Assembly: GCF_013426735.1 (NCBI RefSeq)
Contig: NZ_AP023272.1
Span: 2,834,501 to 2,898,500, forward strand
Origin: Agrobacterium vitis
GTDB lineage: Bacteria; Pseudomonadota; Alphaproteobacteria; Rhizobiales; Rhizobiaceae
Direction of reading: 5' to 3'
DNA length: 64,000 nt
Positions 18,666 to 27,189 of the stretch are shown in pieces. Positions within the stretch are counted from its first letter, which is position 1, and every line of letters begins with the position of its first letter. A model generated the notes under the pieces. It ran no database searches, was not told the origin of the DNA, and saw nothing but the letters and a program-made list of their open reading frames with translations. The position numbers and the translations under genes were made by a program.

Positions 18666-19679
18666 ATGACCAACAAGACCCACCTCGTTGACGATATTAC
18701 CGGCCACCGGCGCATGCGCCGCAACCGCAAGGCGGACTGGACGCGCAGGCTGGTACAGGAAAGCCGGTTGACGGTGGATGATCTGATCTGGCCGATCTTC
18801 CTCGTACCCGGTAGCGGCATCGTCGAGCCGATCGCCGCCATGCCGGGGGTCAACAGGATGAGTGTCGACAAAGCCGTCGAGGCGGTGAAGGAAGCCGCAG
18901 ATCTTGGCATTCCGGCCATTGCCACCTTTCCGAACATCGAGATGAACCTGCGTGACCAGACGGGTTCCCATATCCTGGAAGCCAATAACCTGCTCAACCA
19001 GGCGACGGCGGCCATCAAGAAAGCCGTCGCCAACATCGGCGTGATTACCGATGTAGCGCTGGACCCGTTTACCAGCCATGGGCATGACGGTATTTTGCGC
19101 GGCGATGATATCGTCAATGACGAAACGGTTGATCAGGTGGTCAAGGCAGCCATCCTGCAGGCCGATGCCGGCTCCGACATTATCGCGCCCTCCGAAATGA
19201 TGGACGGACGAATCGGCGCGATCCGCCGGGGGCTTGACGCTGCTGGTCATCAGTCGGTCGGCATCATGTCCTATGCGACGAAATTCTCCTCCGGCTATTA
19301 TGGCCCCTATCGCGAGGCGATTTCCACCGCAGGCCTGCTGAAGGGCGACAAGAACAGCTATTACATCAGTCCGGCCAACGGCACCGAAGCAGTGCGCGAT
19401 GCTGCCATGGATGTTGAGGAAGGGGCGGATATGCTGATGGTCAAGCCCGGCCTGCCCTATCTGGATATCTGCTGGCGCCTCAAGGAAGCCTTCAGCCTGC
19501 CGGTCTTTTCCTATCAGGTGTCAGGCGAATATGCGCAGATCAAGGCTGCGGGTCTGAATGGCTGGATTGATGAAGAGCGAGTGATGATGGAAACACTGCT
19601 CTGCTTCAAAAGGGCCGGATGTGATGGCATTCTCAGTTATTTCGCCGTGGAAGCGGCAAAGCGGCTCGCCAGAAGCTGA
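18666..19679 (+). CDS. hemB: Delta-aminolevulinic acid dehydratase, Mg-type
   Basis: Condenses two aminolevulinate molecules to porphobilinogen in haem synthesis. It has 337 residues. The Schiff-base lysines are Lys206 (MSYATKFSSGYYGPYREA) and Lys260 (MLMVKPGLPYLD). The metal site reads DVALDPFTSHGHDG, with Ala131, Asp133 and Asp141 where zinc enzymes have a cysteine triad. This is the magnesium-dependent form known from Bradyrhizobium and relatives. The start has GGAG six bases upstream. No iron-responsive box was identified with confidence. Confidence 0.97.
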   Translation: MTNKTHLVDDITGHRRMRRNRKADWTRRLVQESRLTVDDLIWPIFLVPGSGIVEPIAAMPGVNRMSVDKAVEAVKEAADLGIPAIATFPNIEMNLRDQTGSHILEANNLLNQATAAIKKAVANIGVITDVALDPFTSHGHDGILRGDDIVNDETVDQVVKAAILQADAGSDIIAPSEMMDGRIGAIRRGLDAAGHQSVGIMSYATKFSSGYYGPYREAISTAGLLKGDKNSYYISPANGTEAVRDAAMDVEEGADMLMVKPGLPYLDICWRLKEAFSLPVFSYQVSGEYAQIKAAGLNGWIDEERVMMETLLCFKRAGCDGILSYFAVEAAKRLARS

Positions 19680-19801
19680 GTTTTCGGCACTGCCATTTGC
19701 AGCACGCCAGCCGCGATTCCTGGCTAGACTGTAAAGATGTCAGGCAATTGTATTTCGGAGCGGGGCTTCCCATATCATCGTCATCGACCAAGGAGACGAT
19801 C

Positions 19802-20260
19802 ATGAGCTTCGATCCGAATATGACCACCGTGGCTCCGACCGACTGGCGCGCCTATAGCGGCGTGCTGTCGCGCCGGGTCTTTGCCTTCATCATCGACTAT
19901 GTCCTGGTCGGGCTCCTGTGGGTTCCCGCCGCCGTCGTGGTGTTCTTTCTCGGCGTCATCACGCTTGGCCTCGGATGGCTCCTTTATCCAATTCTGTTTT
20001 TCATCGTCGCTGGCCTTTATTTCGGTCTGTCGCTGGCCGGCCGCTCTCAGGCGACGCCTGGCATGCGGGCCATGGGAATTGCCATGATTCGCCTGGATGG
20101 CACCAAGATTGATTTCGTCACAGCCATTGCCCATCTGGCACTGTTCTGGATCCTCAATTCCGTGTTGACGCCCCTGATTCTGCTGGCAGGCCTGTTTACT
20201 GATCGCTCGCGACTGGTCCATGACTTGCTGCTCGGTACGGCTGCGCTTCGCGCTGGCTGA
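19802..20260 (+). CDS. RDD family membrane protein
   Basis: A membrane protein of 152 residues with the RDD signature: Arg in VLSRRVFAFIIDYVLVG (R...D) and the paired Asp in FTDRSRLVHDLLLGT. Three or four hydrophobic segments are present (about 24-45, 50-75, 108-130). The motif QATPGMRAMGIAMIRLDG between the helices is also typical. The start ATG at 19802 has AGGAG at five bases; the open frame to 19697 was rejected. RDD proteins are a loose family; transport or ion-homeostasis roles exist in a few members, and none can be assigned here. Confidence 0.85.
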   Translation: MSFDPNMTTVAPTDWRAYSGVLSRRVFAFIIDYVLVGLLWVPAAVVVFFLGVITLGLGWLLYPILFFIVAGLYFGLSLAGRSQATPGMRAMGIAMIRLDGTKIDFVTAIAHLALFWILNSVLTPLILLAGLFTDRSRLVHDLLLGTAALRAG

Positions 20261-20297
20261 GTGAAAGTCGGCACCCACTAAAAATTAGTAGCTGCGA

Positions 20298-20514
20298 CAG
20301 GAATGTTTACAATTTCACGTTGAGCAGCCGAATCGTGAAATGAAAGAGTTGACCTTTTAAAATCTTGAGCCATGCTAGACATGAACTTGAAGGTCATGGG
20401 CAATACCGGGAATCATTGAAAGTGACTTTTGGTATTGCACTTTCGAATATCTCAAGCGCTTGATGCATTTGAGATATTCGACATTCCTGCAAGGTGAGGA
20501 TGCGTTAGCACCTT
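20298..20514. ncRNA. Candidate structured RNA or cis-regulatory leader upstream of bpt
   Basis: The 336-base gap between the RDD gene and bpt holds a nested series of inverted repeats. P1: CAGGAATGT (20298-20306) with ACATTCCTG (20481-20489). Inside it, in order: P2 ATTTCACG/CGTGAAAT (20312-20341), P3 GACCTT/AAGGTC (20351-20395), P4 GCAATACC/GGTATTGC (20400-20438), P5 TCGAATATCTCAA/TTGAGATATTCGA (20443-20481, 13 perfect pairs). P6 AAGGTG/CACCTT (20491-20514) follows. An alternative pairing, GAAAGTG (20418-20424) with CACTTTC (20438-20444), would disrupt P4 and P5. Together this resembles a multibranched RNA. The strand is not settled; the plus strand would make it the bpt leader. No known RNA family was recognised. 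Confidence 0.35.
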
Positions 20515-20596
20515 CGATGTCTTGGTGTAATGTGCATTCCCGGCCAATGAAGCAAGCGCGCTTTTCCGGGTGCCTGAGAGGACGCATAGACAAAGC

Positions 20597-21358
20597 ATGA
20601 ACACGCAGGCTGCTACGTCTCCGCAGTTTTATCTGACAGCGCCCGCGCCCTGCCCTTACTTGGCGGGGGAAATGGAGCGGAAAGTCTTCACGCACCTTGT
20701 GGGACCACGCGCGCCGGAAATGAACGATCTTCTGACACAGGGCGGCTTTCGCCGATCGCAGAATATCGCCTACCGTCCAGCCTGCGAAACCTGCCGCGCC
20801 TGCATTTCCGTGCGGATCGTCGCCCGGGAATTCCAGCCGAACCGGACCATGCGGCGTGTGGCGGGCGTCAATGCCGATCTCACCAGCAGCGTCTTTGCCG
20901 CCCAGCCTTCGACCGAACAATTCTCACTGTTTCGAACCTATCTCGATCATCGCCACCAACAGGGCGGCATGTCGGACATGTCGGCGCTCGATTTTGCAAT
21001 CATGGTGGAAGACAGCCATGTCAAAACCAAGGTGATCGAATATCGCCTGCCGAAAGTGGACGAGGACAGCGACCGCCCCGGCGAACTGGTGGCCGTGGCG
21101 CTATCCGATATCCTCAGCGACGGATTGTCGATGGTCTATTCCTTCTTCAATCCGGCCATGGAAAAACGGTCTCTCGGCACATTCATGGTTCTCGACCATA
21201 TCCGCCGTGCCAACGAGATGGGCCTACCCCATGTCTATCTGGGTTATTGGGTGAACGGCTCCCGTAAAATGGGATATAAAATCCGCTTCCTGCCGCAAGA
21301 ACATCTGCTCAGCCAGGGCTGGACCCGTTATGAGCCAGAAAGCGGCGTAGAAGAGTAA
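20597..21358 (+). CDS. bpt: Aspartate/glutamate leucyltransferase (N-end rule)
   Basis: Transfers leucine from Leu-tRNA to proteins with N-terminal Asp or Glu, marking them for ClpAP via the N-end rule. The 253 residues include the ATE N-terminal cysteine region ([16 protein letters not shown]) and the C-terminal GNAT-like part ([39 protein letters not shown]). Start: the ATG at 20597 ([21 protein letters not shown]) matches the family; a GAGAGG lies rather far upstream, and a GTG at 20570 is possible. The unusual leader upstream may control it. Confidence 0.93.
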   Translation: MNTQAATSPQFYLTAPAPCPYLAGEMERKVFTHLVGPRAPEMNDLLTQGGFRRSQNIAYRPACETCRACISVRIVAREFQPNRTMRRVAGVNADLTSSVFAAQPSTEQFSLFRTYLDHRHQQGGMSDMSALDFAIMVEDSHVKTKVIEYRLPKVDEDSDRPGELVAVALSDILSDGLSMVYSFFNPAMEKRSLGTFMVLDHIRRANEMGLPHVYLGYWVNGSRKMGYKIRFLPQEHLLSQGWTRYEPESGVEE

Positions 21359-21439
21359 TAAACATTACTCTTCGTATGCCTTTGGCAGCCTCCTCAAAAG
21401 GAGGATACCTCAGCATCTTACGAGACTTGGTAGAGTGGA

Positions 21440-23221
21440 TCAGGCGACCCGAGCCGCCTGATCGGCAGCCTCACGACGATGGCGCAGCCATTCCGGCAGG
21501 ACTTCCGCCGCCATGGGACGCGACAGCCAGAAGCCCTGAATCTCATCGCAACCCATCGCTTGCAGGAGATCGGCGGCCTCAAGCGTTTCGACGCCTTCCG
21601 CCACCACTTCATAGCCTAGACTGTGCGAAAGGTTGATCATCGATCGCACCAACACGCGCTCGCGATTGCCTTTTGCCATATCAGCGACGAAAGAACGGTC
21701 GATTTTCACAACATCAGCAGGCAATTTCTGCATATAGGCCAGGCTGCTATAGCCAGTGCCGAAGTCATCAATCGCCAGCCGGACACCATGGGCGCTCAGC
21801 GCGTGCAGAAGGTCGAGTGACTTTTCGGTCTCCCTCATCATCGCCGTTTCCGTCAGTTCAAATTCAATCTGACCCGGCAGAACATCGTATTTCGCCAGCT
21901 TTTCCTTCAGCAGTTCCAGAAATTCCGGCTCATTCAGATTGAGAGCCGAAATATTGATCGACAATCGCATATCGATGCCTTGACCTCGCAGAACGGCCAG
22001 ATGCGACAGCGCCTTGTCAATCACCCAGGCGCTCATGGCGCGTACCAGATCGGAGGCTTCGATAACTGGCACGAATTCGGCGGGTGAAATCGACCCCAGT
22101 TCAGGATGGTTCCAGCGCAGCAATGCTTCGGCGCATTCCGCCTGACCGGTCTTCAAAGACAGCCTCGGCTGGAAAACCAGATGCAATTGATCCTGCGACG
22201 CCAGAGCGACAGGAAAATCCTGCAACAGGCGGAAGTTACGGCGATGCAGCAGATCATGATCGTCGGAGAAAAAGGCAATGCCGGTTTCGCTATCACGCGC
22301 GTCTTGAACCGCACTTTGCAGCGACCGCAGCACGTTTTCCGGCTCCATTGCGCCCGGATTGAACCAGGTCACCCCAAGCGAGGGTGTCATCGTCAAACGA
22401 AGATTGGCTACCTCACCGACATCGAACAGCAAGCTTTTCAAGACAGGAAGCAGGCTTTCGGACGTGGCGTCCTCTGGGGGGATCAAGGCGAACTGCATCG
22501 GGCCGATATGATAGGCGGGTGTATGATCGCCTATCGAACTCTGCAGAAACTGCGCAACGGAACGGATGACACTATCCAGATGCGATGGACCCATGACACG
22601 CGACAACCGGTCGAACTGCATGGTGCGAGCAAGGTCAAGAACGACGATCAATCGCTCCTTGCCACCGTGCTTGCCAATATCGGCAAGGTCGCTCACCAAC
22701 TGGAAACGATTGGGCAGGCCGCTGGCGGCTTCGATACGGCCAACGGCATGCTGCATTTCTATCTGCGCCATGACCATGGCCGCCATATCGGACAACACGG
22801 ACATCTCCCTGTCGCCGACCGTGTGAGGTTCATTATCAAGAACGCAGAGAGCGCCCAGCGAATACCCATCCGGCGTCATCAGCGGCACACCGGCATAGAA
22901 GCGCACGCCAGCCTGACCGAGGGGACTATCAACATAAAAAGCGTCATTGTGAAAATCGTTGACAATCAGTGGTCGACAGGTTTCCGCGACTTCAGCGCAG
23001 GGCGCCTTGAACCGTGGAATTTGGTTATGCTCGATTCCCACTTTGGACTTGAACCACTGGCGATCGACATCTGTCAGCGACACCGCCGCGACCGGCAATC
23101 CGAAAAATTGCGATACGATTCGCGTAATCCGATCGAAGCTTTCGCTTGGCAGGGTATCGAGTATTTTCAGGTTGCGTAGGCTGGTCAGTCTTGCCAGTTC
23201 GCGCTCTTGATCCACAGTCAT
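21440..23221 (-). CDS. GAF / degenerate GGDEF / EAL cyclic-di-GMP phosphodiesterase
   Basis: A cytoplasmic signalling protein of 593 residues with three domains. GAF: about 20-155 (FGLPVAAVSLTDVDRQWFKS, VRFYAGVPLMTPDGYSLGAL). GGDEF-like: about 165-320, where the signature is replaced by GPMQF, so it is not a cyclase and may only sense nucleotide. EAL: about 335-580 with AEALLRW, ELTE, AIDDFGTGYSSL, KIDRSF and VAEGVET, all needed for catalysis, so it should cleave cyclic-di-GMP. No membrane segment is seen. The GAF input implies an unknown small-molecule or redox cue. It shares a neighbourhood with a methyltransferase and a second cyclic-di-GMP gene. Confidence 0.9.
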   Translation of the reverse strand: MTVDQERELARLTSLRNLKILDTLPSESFDRITRIVSQFFGLPVAAVSLTDVDRQWFKSKVGIEHNQIPRFKAPCAEVAETCRPLIVNDFHNDAFYVDSPLGQAGVRFYAGVPLMTPDGYSLGALCVLDNEPHTVGDREMSVLSDMAAMVMAQIEMQHAVGRIEAASGLPNRFQLVSDLADIGKHGGKERLIVVLDLARTMQFDRLSRVMGPSHLDSVIRSVAQFLQSSIGDHTPAYHIGPMQFALIPPEDATSESLLPVLKSLLFDVGEVANLRLTMTPSLGVTWFNPGAMEPENVLRSLQSAVQDARDSETGIAFFSDDHDLLHRRNFRLLQDFPVALASQDQLHLVFQPRLSLKTGQAECAEALLRWNHPELGSISPAEFVPVIEASDLVRAMSAWVIDKALSHLAVLRGQGIDMRLSINISALNLNEPEFLELLKEKLAKYDVLPGQIEFELTETAMMRETEKSLDLLHALSAHGVRLAIDDFGTGYSSLAYMQKLPADVVKIDRSFVADMAKGNRERVLVRSMINLSHSLGYEVVAEGVETLEAADLLQAMGCDEIQGFWLSRPMAAEVLPEWLRHRREAADQAARVA

Positions 23222-23692
23222 CGCCTTCTTGGTAGGGCTCGAAGCATCTGATTATCATGCCGAAAGCCGGCCACGCAGAAACGCGGTTCCGAAAGGCGCA
23301 GCCAGGCAAAAAACTCTTCCGGCTTGCGTATTGAGCACGGTTCAATTTTTTTTGAGCGCACTTGCACAGCCTTTGTTCCATATGGAGCAGAAGTGATTAA
23401 AACCAAGTGACGATATTAACTGCAAAAAGTTTGAATTTATCTATGGTTATAGCATCGTGAATCATTGTTTTCATGCAAAACAAAACCCAGAATTCCGAAG
23501 AATTCTGGGCTTGGGGAACCACAACCAGTCATTTGGGAGATATGCTGGCTGCAAAATAACTGAAATCGATTTGCTTTAACGAGCCGCGCACCTGAAATGC
23601 AACGCGCAGGCTAGCGTAATGCCTCGGAAATTCTGGGCAAAGCCGAAAATATAATATATTCACGGATTTACACAGTAAACTCATAGTTAATC
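23222..23692. other. 471-base AT-rich intergenic region
   Basis: No coding signal was found. The left part is the promoter region of the EAL gene and includes a T8 run at about 23345-23352. The right part, read on the minus strand, is the 3' trailer of the methyltransferase and ends in the UUCG hairpin listed separately, or contains a separate small RNA. Confidence 0.35.
23473..23509 (-). terminator. Rho-independent terminator with a UUCG tetraloop
   Basis: On the minus strand CCCAGAATTC and GAATTCTGGG form ten perfect pairs around a C(UUCG)G loop, followed by TTTTGTTTTG. It lies 184 bases past the methyltransferase stop, so it ends either a long 3' trailer or a small RNA. Confidence 0.85.
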
Positions 23693-24739
23693 CTAGCCGA
23701 TTTTGCGGATAAACCCGTAGACAATATTGCGGTTGGCGCCGAAACGAACCTGGGCGTCGATATCACCTTCCGGTGTGCTTGCATGAATAACGCGCCACAT
23801 GTCCTGCTCGCTGCGCAGCAGCAGCGCCCAATTCATGAAGGTTTCCATATAGCCGTCGACGACAATATCTTCCGCAAAATTGGCGAACATAAAGACACCA
23901 TTCGGCTTCAGCATGGAAAGGCACTTCTTCGTCAGCTTTACGGCAACCTTGTCGTTAAGGTAATCATAAAGGCCCGACGCATAGACGAAATCGAAAGTTC
24001 CAAGGTCATGCTGATTGGTCAAGAGGCTACGGACTGATCCATCGATAGGCTCTATGCAGGTGTTTGCAAAATCCCGGCGGATGGAACCGACACTCACAGG
24101 GTCCTGATCCAGCGCGATCCAGCGCTTGATTCTGCCCTCTTTCAGAGCGACTGAACGGTTGGCCTCGCGCAGATGGCCTGCGGCAATGGTCAGGATTTCA
24201 GCATCCGGCCCGCGTGACGTGGCAATTTCATCGACATGCTGGGTCAGGAGATCGCGGCGCTCCCGTACAGCGACAGATGACGACGCATCCTTGGTGTAAT
24301 CATACAGCGCCAGCCCGAGAGGCGAAGCAGCGGCAATTTCATTCGCAACGCTTTCATGGCCGTAAATAAAGTCAAGTAATTGAGCATCCCCTGAATAACC
24401 GCGCGGCTTGACGCAAGACCAGCGCGTGAAAGGATCCTCAAGAAAATACTTAGATACTTTATGATTTTGCACCATCGGTATCAATGACTGCCATAAGGCA
24501 GGAGAAACCTTGTTGCGGAGATTATGAAGCGCTCCAGCCATCATTGCAATGATAGCAGCGGGATCTCTACCGTGCTCAAATTGCTGATAGGCAATATTGA
24601 GTGCCAGGCCCAATTCGGATTCCGCTAAAACCCGCTCACGATCATCGATTTTCTTGCCTTTTGGCGAAAAAACCTCTGCTGCAATTGCATCTGGAGTGAC
24701 CAAGCTTTCGCCGTCCAAGACAGTTTCTATATACTGCAT
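23693..24739 (-). CDS. Class I SAM-dependent methyltransferase, substrate unknown
   Basis: A soluble protein of 348 residues. The C-terminal half (about 150-340) is a Rossmann methyltransferase: motif I is ILTIAAGHLREA, an acidic end of strand 2 is RWIALDQDPVS, and FDFVYASGLYDYL and KKCLSMLKPNGVFMFANF follow. The N-terminal half is helical, and between them is KPRGYSGDAQLLDFIYG. The KPxGYxGD motif also occurs in methyltransferases annotated as making fatty-acid methyl-ester signals (recalled, low confidence). The coding sequence looks poorer in GC than its neighbours, and the flanks are AT-rich. It lies between two cyclic-di-GMP genes. The substrate cannot be given. Confidence 0.8.
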   Translation of the reverse strand: MQYIETVLDGESLVTPDAIAAEVFSPKGKKIDDRERVLAESELGLALNIAYQQFEHGRDPAAIIAMMAGALHNLRNKVSPALWQSLIPMVQNHKVSKYFLEDPFTRWSCVKPRGYSGDAQLLDFIYGHESVANEIAAASPLGLALYDYTKDASSSVAVRERRDLLTQHVDEIATSRGPDAEILTIAAGHLREANRSVALKEGRIKRWIALDQDPVSVGSIRRDFANTCIEPIDGSVRSLLTNQHDLGTFDFVYASGLYDYLNDKVAVKLTKKCLSMLKPNGVFMFANFAEDIVVDGYMETFMNWALLLRSEQDMWRVIHASTPEGDIDAQVRFGANRNIVYGFIRKIG

Positions 24740-25041
24740 ATCCGATCTACCTCTAATGTTTTATCGACAAAATTAAATGTTTGATAACTATAAAGTCTGA
24801 TTCTAACTATGACGACTGGTGATTTAGGCAATTTTCTATTAAGGTTAATAGATGAGAGTGCGTCATATTCAGCTTGGTACAGAGGTTTGACGCTTGTCTA
24901 AATTTCAATTAAATTTAAGGGTAATTGTGCGCTGTATTACATGAGGGATTCGGGTTTAAAATAAAATGTGTACCGTGCTGAGTGTGTGAATAGCGCGCAT
25001 GAAGGAATAGCTTGCATTCCTGTTCACGACGGTAAAACTCA
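24740..25041. promoter_or_regulatory. 302-base divergent promoter region with a 16-base dyad
   Basis: This AT-rich gap separates the methyltransferase (leftward) from the GGDEF-EAL gene (rightward). CTATTAA-GG-TTAATAG at 24836-24851 is a perfect dyad and lies about 100 bases upstream of the methyltransferase start, a candidate operator. No gene was found. Confidence 0.4.
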
Positions 25042-27081
25042 GTGGAACAATCCAGCATGAAGCACCCCGGGTCGGACCCAGTGAAAACCGGTCTGCGTGG
25101 CACCCCTGACAGAAAGCGAACTGCAGAAGTCGTGAAGCTGTATCGAGACCAGACCGAATCCGAGCGTATTGCCGCAGCACGCCATGGCCTTTGGATCGCT
25201 GTGATCGTCTATCTGATGTTTTCAGGGATGGATTACATCCTCATTCCTGACGTTGCATCAACCTTGCTGATCAGCCGTTTTGCGGTTGGCGCTTTGTCTC
25301 TCATCATTTTGGAAGCCCAGATCTTCCTTGGCCCGAGAGCCAATATGATAGACTTGACCTGCGCCCTGGCGCTCATCATCGGTTATGGTGGCTGGCTTTT
25401 TCCGGCATCAATGACCGATTCGGTTGAGAATTTTCGCTATTACATGGTGTTTGGCGCGATTTTCATGATGGGTGCCAACCTGTTTTTCGGCCTGTATTTC
25501 CTGTTGTCGATTATCACCTCTGCTTCAGTACTTGCCTTGTTTCTCTGGGTTGTTACGAGTGTATTTGGCCGAGAAACGTCTTACATCATTGCTTTCGCTA
25601 CGTTTTATGTCCTGTGCTTCGTCTTCACCAGCTATGTCAACTGGCGACTGAACAAGGAGCGCTACCATGTTTTCCTCAATGCGCTGGAGGCACGCAAGCA
25701 ACATCGGGAAGCGATCGAACGCGGCAAAGCGCTGCTGCGCCTTTCCAACACAGACTATCTGACCGGCGTTGAAAACCGGCGTGCCATCGATCAGCGATTG
25801 CGAGACAATTGGGCTGAATGGCAAAGTTCAGGAACCGGATTTGCCGCAATTCTGGTCGATGTCGATTTTTTCAAGAAATACAACGACTATTACGGCCATC
25901 AGGCTGGCGACCACTGTCTGGTTCTGGTCGCCAATGCTCTGAAGACAGCCCTCCTGCCCTTCAATGCCTCCATCGGCCGTTATGGCGGCGAGGAATTTAT
26001 CGTTCTGGCTCCAGCCGCTAGCCATGACGATGTTGGGCTGCTGGCTGAGATGATTCGCAATACCGTGGAAAAAATGTCGCTGGTCCATGATCAGCGCAAG
26101 GATGGCATCAACGTCGTCACGGTCAGCGTCGGCGCGGCCTTTACACGCCCTCATTTCGGTCCACGGCTGGAAAAGATCATTACCGAGGCGGACCGGGCGC
26201 TCTATTCGGCCAAGGCCAATGGTCGTAATTGCGTGCGGCTGTTTGACCCGAACGACCCGCAAAGCAGCGACGATAGCGAACACATTGCCGCTCTGTTGCG
26301 GGTGGCTGTGGCCAATAACCTTGTTTCCCTCGTCTATCAGCCGATCCTCAACCTCACGACCGGCAAGATCGACGCTGCGGAAGCCCTGATGCGGCTGAAA
26401 CTGCTGGACGGGACGCCTGTCACACCCTCGGTGTTCATCCCGATTGCCGAGCGGACAGGTTCGATTCTCGATCTCGGCCTGTGGACGCTTCGCCAGGCCT
26501 GCACCGAAATCCTCGTTCCCGGCCACGCGCCGGTCGTTAGTATCAATGTCTCTCCCATTCAATTGAAAACCCGCGGCTTTGCCGCCGCCGTCGCTGAAAT
26601 CCTGATCGATACCGGCGTCGATGGGCAGCATGTTGCCTTCGAAATCACCGAAGGCATCAATATGGATCGTCAATCCGACATCCTGCGCTGCATCAAGGAC
26701 CTTGAAAATATGGGCATACGCATCTGGCTGGATGATTTTGGCACCGGTTTCGCCGGACTGTCCTGGCTGCGGCTCTTCAATTTTGACACGGTGAAGATCG
26801 ACAGATCCTTCCTTCAGGACAGCGATACGCCGAAGGGACGCTCCATGCTGCGCGACATCATCGCGCTGGTCCGCAATCGTGGCCACCGCATTCTTGTCGA
26901 GGGCATCGAGACCGAGGAACAGCTGGAGCTAATGCGGCAGTTCGACATCGATCATGTGCAGGGATTCTACATCGGCCGCCCGGCCACGCTGGATGTCTTC
27001 AAGTCCAAACCCCTGAACCATTTTAGCCCAGCTGAGATGGAAAGCACAGGCGCGCCGATGATTACCCATTTCATCAGCTAG
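25042..27081 (+). CDS. Membrane GGDEF-EAL cyclic-di-GMP protein
   Basis: A protein of 679 residues. The first 210 hold about six or seven transmembrane segments in a MASE-like sensor. GGDEF: about 232-390 with SNTDYLTGVENRRA and the active signature RYGGEEFIVL, so cyclase activity is likely. EAL: about 415-665 with AEALMRL, FEITEGINM, IWLDDFGTGFAGL, KIDRSF and VEGIETEEQ; all key acidic residues appear present although SSL reads AGL. It may be dual-function. Start: GTG at 25042 or ATG at 25057; neither has a strong ribosome site. It is divergent from the methyltransferase. Confidence 0.9.
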   Translation: MEQSSMKHPGSDPVKTGLRGTPDRKRTAEVVKLYRDQTESERIAAARHGLWIAVIVYLMFSGMDYILIPDVASTLLISRFAVGALSLIILEAQIFLGPRANMIDLTCALALIIGYGGWLFPASMTDSVENFRYYMVFGAIFMMGANLFFGLYFLLSIITSASVLALFLWVVTSVFGRETSYIIAFATFYVLCFVFTSYVNWRLNKERYHVFLNALEARKQHREAIERGKALLRLSNTDYLTGVENRRAIDQRLRDNWAEWQSSGTGFAAILVDVDFFKKYNDYYGHQAGDHCLVLVANALKTALLPFNASIGRYGGEEFIVLAPAASHDDVGLLAEMIRNTVEKMSLVHDQRKDGINVVTVSVGAAFTRPHFGPRLEKIITEADRALYSAKANGRNCVRLFDPNDPQSSDDSEHIAALLRVAVANNLVSLVYQPILNLTTGKIDAAEALMRLKLLDGTPVTPSVFIPIAERTGSILDLGLWTLRQACTEILVPGHAPVVSINVSPIQLKTRGFAAAVAEILIDTGVDGQHVAFEITEGINMDRQSDILRCIKDLENMGIRIWLDDFGTGFAGLSWLRLFNFDTVKIDRSFLQDSDTPKGRSMLRDIIALVRNRGHRILVEGIETEEQLELMRQFDIDHVQGFYIGRPATLDVFKSKPLNHFSPAEMESTGAPMITHFIS

Positions 27082-27189
27082 GGTATTCAATGTTTCTCGG
27101 GAATACAGAAATACGCTACAGCCTGAGCCATTGGCAAAACAGAACCGGCGTCCCTGCGCACTGCATGGTGCGCAGGGCGAAACGGGCAA

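Noticed and set aside
23330..23352. Short ATTGA/TCAAT hairpin with a T8 run
   Set aside because: Only five pairs, and no gene ends just upstream on the plus strand; too weak to call a terminator.
25828..26886. Leftward open frame opposite the GGDEF-EAL gene
   Set aside because: Antisense to conserved catalytic motifs; no ribosome site.
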